In this document: piece after piece, positions 6,941 through 11,458 of the stretch | Numbering within the stretch: position 1 is the first letter of the stretch | Layout of the letters: every line of letters starts with the position of its first letter | DNA from: an uncultured Ruminococcus sp. | GTDB taxonomy: Bacteria; Bacillota; Clostridia; Oscillospirales; Ruminococcaceae | Direction of reading: 5' to 3' | Assembly (NCBI GenBank): GCA_902772615.1 | Contig: CACYBC010000114.1 | Coordinates: 1 to 11,458, forward strand | DNA length: 11,458 nucleotides | Program-made: the position numbers and the translations under genes | Notes under the pieces: generated by a model | What the model saw: the letters and a program-made list of their open reading frames with translations, nothing else | Databases searched by the model: none | What the model was told of the DNA's origin: nothing

Positions 6941-6976
6941 AAAACAGACAGGCCTTGGAAGACCTGTCTGTTTTTT
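6941..6976 (+). terminator. Rho-independent terminator between the two MFS genes
   Basis: A 12-bp perfect stem pairs AAAACAGACAGG (6941-6952) with CCTGTCTGTTTT (6963-6974) around a 10-nt loop and ends in six T residues (6971-6976). It separates transcription of the two paralogues. Confidence 0.88.
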
Positions 6977-7006
6977 ACTGTTCACGATCAATCTGTCGCT
7001 TTTATG

Positions 7007-7015
7007 TGTTAAAAT
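7007..7015 (+). promoter_or_regulatory. Extended -10 promoter candidate for the MFS2 operon
   Basis: TGTTAAAAT (TG, one base, TAAAAT) lies 30 nt before the chosen start of the second MFS gene and after the preceding terminator. No convincing -35 is visible. It would drive the three-gene unit ending at the terminator near 10936. Confidence 0.45.
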
Positions 7016-7044
7016 AGTCTCAGAAAGAAATAAAGGATAATGTG

Positions 7045-8274
7045 GTGACAAAAGTGAGAAAATTCGAAAGAGACAACCCGAAAAGCCCATGGATATTCTA
7101 TATCTTCTACATCATTGTGTTCTGCGGAGGCGCTATACAGGGCAGCTTCATGGGTCTGTATCTTACCGAGATGGGTGTGCCGGTAAAGACTCTCGGCGTT
7201 ATAAACGGCATAACCCAACTCATTTCCCTGGTCACGCTGCCGATCCTGGGAAGAATAGCGGACAGAGCCCCTTCCAAGAACCTGGTAATGGATATCGGAT
7301 ATATCATAACCATAGTGATCTTCTCCGCATTCATGATCGTTAGGAACATTACCACGATCGTTCTGCTCAGATTCATATACAGCATAATCGCCACCCCTCT
7401 GGGCAGCGTTTATGATACCATCGCGATGGAACAGGCGAAACTCCGCGGGTGGGACTATCAGCCCATGAGGTGGATGGGCACACTTGGCTATTCCGTCATG
7501 TCGTATGTTTCCGGTTTCCTTCTCAACGGAGACATCAAGACTATATTCCCGATCATGATCATCTGCTATATAGCGACCTTCATCGTAGGTCTTATGCTTC
7601 CAGTATCTCCGCGCACCATGAGAGTGGTAGCATCCCCGAATGAACCCAGGAACAAGGAGAGCGTATACAGCGTCCTTAAAGACAGGCAGGTGCGCAATGT
7701 CCTGATCATGTTCTTTATCTACTCTCTTGCCGGAACCACGAACAATACTTATTTCGGCAACTACACGCAGCAGCTTGGCGGAACCCTCACTATGATAGGC
7801 ATAGCGCACGCCATCCTCGGTTTTTCAGAATTCCCGTTCCACCTTGGACCCGGAAAGAGATGGCTTGAACGCATAGGTCTTGAGAGATCAATGGTGATGG
7901 TACTTCTGGTCGGCACTTTCCGGTGGACCATCTGCGCACTGACAAACAATGCCACCGTTCTCATGTGGACAATGGTGCTGAACGGTGCGATGCTTGTGCC
8001 TGTGATCATCGGACTTTCAAAATTCCTGTTCGAACACGCACCGGAAGGCCTTAAAGTCACTGCTCAGACCAGCCTTAGATCCACGGTCTCCGTCATAGCG
8101 ATGCTCATCTCCGACTTCGGCGGCAGCGCAGTTTTCCATATGTTCGAGAAGATGAACCTCAATCCATATAAAGGCATGTACTCTCTTATGATCCCTCTCA
8201 GTCTCGCCGGTGCGATCATCGGAATGACTTCACTGAAGAAAAGAGAGGCATCTGAAGAAGCAGAAACCAACTGA
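7045..8274 (+). CDS. MFS transporter (second of tandem pair), operon leader
   Basis: A paralogue of the preceding transporter with the same length (409 residues from the chosen start), the same predicted 12-segment topology and the MFS loop motif GRIADRAPSKN. By eye more than half of residues match, most strongly in the C-terminal half, while the DNA differs throughout, so the duplication is not recent. There are two adjacent GTG codons. I prefer the one at 7045, because AAAGGA at 7032-7037 is then 7 nt upstream and the N-terminus aligns without a gap to the paralogue; 7042 is the alternative. The symporter gene follows after 15 nt, suggesting co-transcription and perhaps a linked substrate range (inference). 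Substrate unknown. Confidence 0.9.
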   Translation: MTKVRKFERDNPKSPWIFYIFYIIVFCGGAIQGSFMGLYLTEMGVPVKTLGVINGITQLISLVTLPILGRIADRAPSKNLVMDIGYIITIVIFSAFMIVRNITTIVLLRFIYSIIATPLGSVYDTIAMEQAKLRGWDYQPMRWMGTLGYSVMSYVSGFLLNGDIKTIFPIMIICYIATFIVGLMLPVSPRTMRVVASPNEPRNKESVYSVLKDRQVRNVLIMFFIYSLAGTTNNTYFGNYTQQLGGTLTMIGIAHAILGFSEFPFHLGPGKRWLERIGLERSMVMVLLVGTFRWTICALTNNATVLMWTMVLNGAMLVPVIIGLSKFLFEHAPEGLKVTAQTSLRSTVSVIAMLISDFGGSAVFHMFEKMNLNPYKGMYSLMIPLSLAGAIIGMTSLKKREASEEAETN

Positions 8275-8289
8275 AAAGAGGCTTACCAA

Positions 8290-9681
8290 ATGCAGCTGAT
8301 CGAATCCGTAAACGATTTTCTCAACAGTATCGTGTGGGGATGGCCCACGATGATACTTCTGGTAGGTACCGGGATCTATCTGTCGGTCAGAATGGGAATG
8401 CCGCAGATCACGAAATTCGGCACCATGATGCGGACATGTCTGGGAAAAGACCGGGATGACGGGGCAAAGGAAGGATCAGTCAACCCGCTGCAGGCCCTAG
8501 CTACGGCTCTCGCTGCGACTGTCGGCACCGGAAACATCGTAGGATGCTCCGGAGCCATCATATCCGGAGGTCCCGGCGCCGTATTCTGGCTTTGGATCAG
8601 CGGACTCTTCGGGATGTGCACCAAGTTCAGCGAAGTAACTCTGGCCATCAGATACCGCACGAAAAATGACGCCGGCGAAAATGTCGGCGGACCGATGTAT
8701 TACATCACGGAAGGTCTCGGAAGGAACTGGAAATGGCTGGCTGTCATCTTCGCGGTTGCCGGAACAGTCGCTTCATTCGGAATCGGATGCCTGAGCCAGA
8801 TCAGTTCGATGGTCACTGCGATCAATACCGCCGTCACCGCATTCTTTCCCGCTGCTTCAGATAAAAGCAGCATTATCTCTCTTTTTATCGGGATCATCGC
8901 GGCTGTCGTTCTCGGGCTTGTCATAATCGGCGGCGTAAAGCGGATAGCCCAGGCGGCCGAAACACTTATACCTGTAATGAGCATCATATATGTGGCATGC
9001 TCAGTCATTGTGATCATCAGCCACATAACTTCGCTTCCATCCGTACTGGCCGCGATCTTCAAAGGAGCATTCACTCCAAAGGCAGTGCTCGGCGGAACCG
9101 TCGGCATCACGCTCAAGAACGCCGTAAGCAGCGGACTTGGCCGCGGTCTCTTCTCCAATGAAGCAGGCCAGGGTTCTGCTCCAATAGCTCATGCGAGCAC
9201 CAGCACCGATGATCCGGTCAAGCAGGGGCTGTTCGGTATGTTTGAAGTATTCTTTGATACCATAGTGATATGCTCTCTTACCTGTTTCTCAGTCCTCATG
9301 AGCGGGGTCAACATAGAATATGTAACAGGCGACAAAAACGTACTACCGATCGATGCCTTTGCCACGGTGTTCGGTGACAAGTTCGGCAGCCTCTCTGTAG
9401 CAGTATCGCTCCTTCTCTTCGCCTTTACCACGATGATAACATGGTCTCTCTACGGAGTCAGATGCCTTGAGTTCCTGACAGGCAGCCGCAGGTTCTCAAA
9501 CATTTACAAGATTGTATTCATAGCGGCAGTCATCTACGGAGCGACTGTCCCTCTCGGTCTGGCCTACAGGATCTCAGATACTCTAAACGGGATCATGACC
9601 ATTCCCAACCTTGTTGCTGTTCTGGGATTATCCGGCACAGTTGCGTCACTGGCGAAAAAATATTTCAGCCAGAAAAAATAA
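8290..9681 (+). CDS. Alanine/glycine:cation symporter (AGCS family)
   Basis: A 463-residue membrane protein of the AGCS family, which imports alanine or glycine with Na+ (or H+). The family signature is clear: GGPGAVFWLWISGLFGM from residue 93, then TKFSEV. ATVGTGNIVG precedes it, VGGPMYYI follows, and GRGLFSNEAGQGSAP is the second conserved block. I count roughly 10-11 hydrophobic segments, as expected, and the length is typical. The start is ATG at 8290 with AGAGG at 8277-8281, 8 nt upstream, in the 15-nt gap after the MFS gene, so the two are very likely co-transcribed. Alanine or glycine as substrate is by family, not proven here. Confidence 0.95.
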   Translation: MQLIESVNDFLNSIVWGWPTMILLVGTGIYLSVRMGMPQITKFGTMMRTCLGKDRDDGAKEGSVNPLQALATALAATVGTGNIVGCSGAIISGGPGAVFWLWISGLFGMCTKFSEVTLAIRYRTKNDAGENVGGPMYYITEGLGRNWKWLAVIFAVAGTVASFGIGCLSQISSMVTAINTAVTAFFPAASDKSSIISLFIGIIAAVVLGLVIIGGVKRIAQAAETLIPVMSIIYVACSVIVIISHITSLPSVLAAIFKGAFTPKAVLGGTVGITLKNAVSSGLGRGLFSNEAGQGSAPIAHASTSTDDPVKQGLFGMFEVFFDTIVICSLTCFSVLMSGVNIEYVTGDKNVLPIDAFATVFGDKFGSLSVAVSLLLFAFTTMITWSLYGVRCLEFLTGSRRFSNIYKIVFIAAVIYGATVPLGLAYRISDTLNGIMTIPNLVAVLGLSGTVASLAKKYFSQKK

Positions 9682-9728
9682 GAATCCTGAATCATCAGGT
9701 GACCTTTTCAGAATATGAGGAATCAACT

Positions 9729-10916
9729 ATGATCTACAACGATTTTAACGGAATCAAACTGTCACGTCTGGGCTTCGGCTGCATGCGTTTCGCCACCGAT
9801 CCCGCTACCGGCGAGATAGACCAGGAAAAAGTCAACTCAATGTTCGATCTCGCTATAGAGAACGGCGTCAACTATTTCGACACTGCATATCCGTATCTTG
9901 GCGGAAAATCCGAGATAGCAGTTGCTGAAGCGCTTAAGAAATACCCGCGTGACAGCTATTATCTCGCTGATAAATTCCCCGGCCATTCTCTTCCGGGTCC
10001 CGTGGACAACATCGCGCTTTTCAATGTATCTCTGAACAAGTGCAGAACAGATTATTTTGACTTCTATCTGCTTCACAATATCAACGAGTGGTCCGTCAAG
10101 ATATATGAGAGCGAAGAATACCACATCATACCCGATATCCTCAGACTCAAGGAGGAGGGAATGATAAGGCATCTCGGTTTCTCTTTCCATGGAGGCCCCG
10201 AGCTGCTCGAATACTTCCTCAACAAGTACGATGGAATGTTTGAATTCGTGCAGATACAGTGCAATTATCTTGACTGGAGCCTGCAGAATGCAAAAAGAAA
10301 ATATGAGATCATAACGGAACACGGTCTCGGCGTTTGGGTCATGGAGCCCTGCAGAGGAGGCAAGCTGGCCGTTCTCTCGGACGAGAATTCGTCTAAACTG
10401 AAGCCCTTCCGCCCCGACGCTTCCGATGCGTCGTATGCGTTCCGGTTCCTTCAGGGACTGGACAATATCAAAATGGTCCTCTCCGGGATGAACGAAGTGT
10501 CACAGGTAGAAGACAATCTGAACACGTTCCGTGAATATGATCCTCTTACGGAAGAAGAGCTTAACGTGCTTTCCGAGATCGCAGAGAGCCTCAAGAAAGG
10601 CGTGCCCTGCACCCAGTGTCGCTACTGCTGCGCCGGATGCCCCATGGAACTGGATATTCCCTATCTTCTTGAATGCTACAACGACTACAAATATGCTGCC
10701 ACCACTACTGCATCTGTACGGATCGACGGCCTTGCAGAGGAAAAACGTCCTTCTGCCTGCATAGGATGCGGTCAGTGCGCTCATGCCTGTCCTCAGGGCA
10801 TCGATGTGCCGGCAGCTCTTGCCGAACTTGCCGAGATGTATGCCAACGGTCCCAAATGGGCTGTCGAAGCGAAGCCGAGACACGAATCCATTCTACGGGA
10901 TCTCGCCTCAGACTGA
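9729..10916 (+). CDS. Aldo/keto reductase with C-terminal 2x[4Fe-4S] ferredoxin domain
   Basis: A 395-residue oxidoreductase. Residues 1 to about 285 form the AKR barrel with the catalytic tetrad D51, Y56, K82 and H116 (FDTAYPY, ADKF, LLHN). The C-terminal part holds two cysteine clusters: C294, C297, C300 (or C301), C304 in CTQCRYCCAGCP, and C344, C347, C350, C354 in CIGCGQCAHACP, each able to bind a 4Fe-4S cluster. This AKR plus ferredoxin layout is common in anaerobes; its substrates are mostly unknown, and electron transfer between NAD(P)H, the clusters and a partner is inference. The frame is open from a GTG at 9699, but the ATG at 9729 has GAGGA at 9717-9721, 7 nt upstream, and matches the family start. 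It lies 47 nt after the symporter gene with no strong terminator between, so it is probably the last gene of the operon. Confidence 0.95.
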   Translation: MIYNDFNGIKLSRLGFGCMRFATDPATGEIDQEKVNSMFDLAIENGVNYFDTAYPYLGGKSEIAVAEALKKYPRDSYYLADKFPGHSLPGPVDNIALFNVSLNKCRTDYFDFYLLHNINEWSVKIYESEEYHIIPDILRLKEEGMIRHLGFSFHGGPELLEYFLNKYDGMFEFVQIQCNYLDWSLQNAKRKYEIITEHGLGVWVMEPCRGGKLAVLSDENSSKLKPFRPDASDASYAFRFLQGLDNIKMVLSGMNEVSQVEDNLNTFREYDPLTEEELNVLSEIAESLKKGVPCTQCRYCCAGCPMELDIPYLLECYNDYKYAATTTASVRIDGLAEEKRPSACIGCGQCAHACPQGIDVPAALAELAEMYANGPKWAVEAKPRHESILRDLASD

Positions 10917-10935
10917 TATTCTTACAGAACCTAAT

Positions 10936-10970
10936 AACAGCCCGCTTCACAGCGGGCTGTTTTCTTTTTT
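10936..10970 (+). terminator. Rho-independent terminator, end of the MFS2-symporter-AKR operon
   Basis: An 11-bp perfect stem pairs AACAGCCCGCT (10936-10946) with AGCGGGCTGTT (10951-10961) around a 4-nt loop, followed by TTCTTTTTT. It lies 20 nt after the reductase stop, in the gap between convergent genes. On the minus strand its T tail is only TTATTA, so it may weakly serve the DUF4139 gene too. Confidence 0.9.
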
Positions 10971-10985
10971 CTGGGATCTGCCGGT

Positions 10986-11458
10986 TCAATCGACCAGACT
11001 TCCGCATTCCGGACAGAACCTGCCGTAAACGCGTGCTCCGCACGCGGGGCAGTATCTGGTTCCGGTATGCTCTCTGGTCTCCGTTATCTTTTTGTCCTTG
11101 GGCCATGATACCTTGTATGCAAGAGATGATGTCACAGTCTGCCCGGCAGAGACTTTGACTGTTCCGGTGACCTCTCCGGTCTTTTCCTCCATTGTCATCC
11201 CGGACAGTTCCCTGACATCCACGGTGATGTCTTTTTCCCTGGAGACCGGAACCTGGTCCTTAAGCAGGACCGTCATATCCTTTCCGGACATATTTGTCAC
11301 TCTGGTCTCAAACACATGATCTTCTGTCCTGAGCCCTTTCAGGAAAGTATTCGCAGCTTTCCTTGACACTTCTTTGCGGCTGACTTTGATTCTCTCATCT
11401 TCCCCCAGAGTTATCACGATCTCTTCTCTGGTCAGATCAGGATCAAGGTAAACAGTGC
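10986..11458 (-). CDS. DUF4139 protein with C-terminal zinc ribbon (partial, 5' end outside window)
   Basis: About 156 C-terminal residues are visible and the frame stays open through the window edge, so the start lies beyond 11458. The segment LTREEIVITLGEDERIKV, then LKDQVPVSREKDITVDVREL, then TGTVKVSAGQ and YKVSWPKDK fits the C-terminal beta-rich domain DUF4139 of the mucoidy-inhibitor MuiA-like family, whose biochemical role is not established. The last 22 residues add YCPACG...FCPECG, two CxxC pairs that should form a small zinc ribbon. The frame has no in-frame stop; an internal GTG at 11415-11417 is not a credible start because homology continues upstream. It is convergent with the reductase gene. 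Family call from remembered motifs; the cysteine pairs are directly visible. Confidence 0.8.
   Translation of the reverse strand, partial: TVYLDPDLTREEIVITLGEDERIKVSRKEVSRKAANTFLKGLRTEDHVFETRVTNMSGKDMTVLLKDQVPVSREKDITVDVRELSGMTMEEKTGEVTGTVKVSAGQTVTSSLAYKVSWPKDKKITETREHTGTRYCPACGARVYGRFCPECGSLVD

Noticed and set aside
7009..7809. 266-codon minus-strand open frame inside the second MFS gene
   Set aside because: It is antisense to a clear MFS coding sequence, with a composition unlike a real protein (many His, Tyr and Arg from reversed membrane codons) and no plausible ribosome binding site or neighbours.
9686..9708. Small hairpin CCTGA-ATCA-TCAGG followed by four T residues between the symporter and reductase genes
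   Set aside because: The stem is only 5 bp and the T run is short and displaced by several bases, so it is unlikely to be an efficient terminator; weak attenuation cannot be excluded.
10673..11158. Plus-strand open frame running from the reductase gene into the DUF4139 gene
   Set aside because: It overlaps two genes with strong family evidence and crosses a terminator; the translation is Cys- and Arg-rich without any domain pattern.

Overview
The window looks like chromosomal DNA of an anaerobic, Gram-positive-type bacterium, most likely a Bacillota/Clostridia member. The evidence is AGGAGG-like ribosome binding sites, several GTG starts, many ATA and AGA/AGG codons at roughly even GC, short intergenic gaps closed by hairpin-plus-T terminators, a Na+:alanine-type symporter and an aldo/keto reductase carrying two 4Fe-4S clusters. 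The taxon is inferred. I see no tRNA, rRNA, CRISPR array, insertion sequence or prophage gene, and no gene-free stretch over 300 bases.

Layout. (1) Positions 1-3390 hold a divergent pair. A 229-residue protein of unknown function is on the minus strand, with a terminator at 1-31. Facing away from it is an 824-residue protein with about eight N-terminal MORN repeats followed by two intact CbxX/SpoVK-type AAA+ ATPase modules. The short region between them has back-to-back promoter-like sequences and a perfect 11-bp inverted repeat whose arms overlap both -35 regions, so the two genes may share a regulator. (2) Positions 3449-4357 hold nagB (glucosamine-6-phosphate deaminase), with a 14-bp palindrome in its promoter region and a strong terminator. 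(3) Positions 4379-5603 hold a second divergent pair: a small DUF2185 (Imm33-like) protein with a C-terminal membrane anchor, and msrA. (4) Positions 5653-10970 carry two tandem MFS transporter paralogues of equal length (409 residues), separated by a terminator. The second probably starts an operon: MFS transporter, alanine/glycine:cation symporter, Fe-S aldo/keto reductase, then a terminator. (5) Positions 10986-11458, on the minus strand, are the C-terminal part of a DUF4139 protein ending in a four-cysteine zinc ribbon; it runs off the window.

Most genes are recognisable metabolic or housekeeping functions: amino-sugar catabolism feeding glycolysis, methionine sulfoxide repair, solute uptake and a redox enzyme. 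The least understood part is the MORN-AAA-AAA protein and its divergent partner. It is the best candidate for an undescribed system here, but the sequence shows only its architecture and possible co-regulation, not its function.
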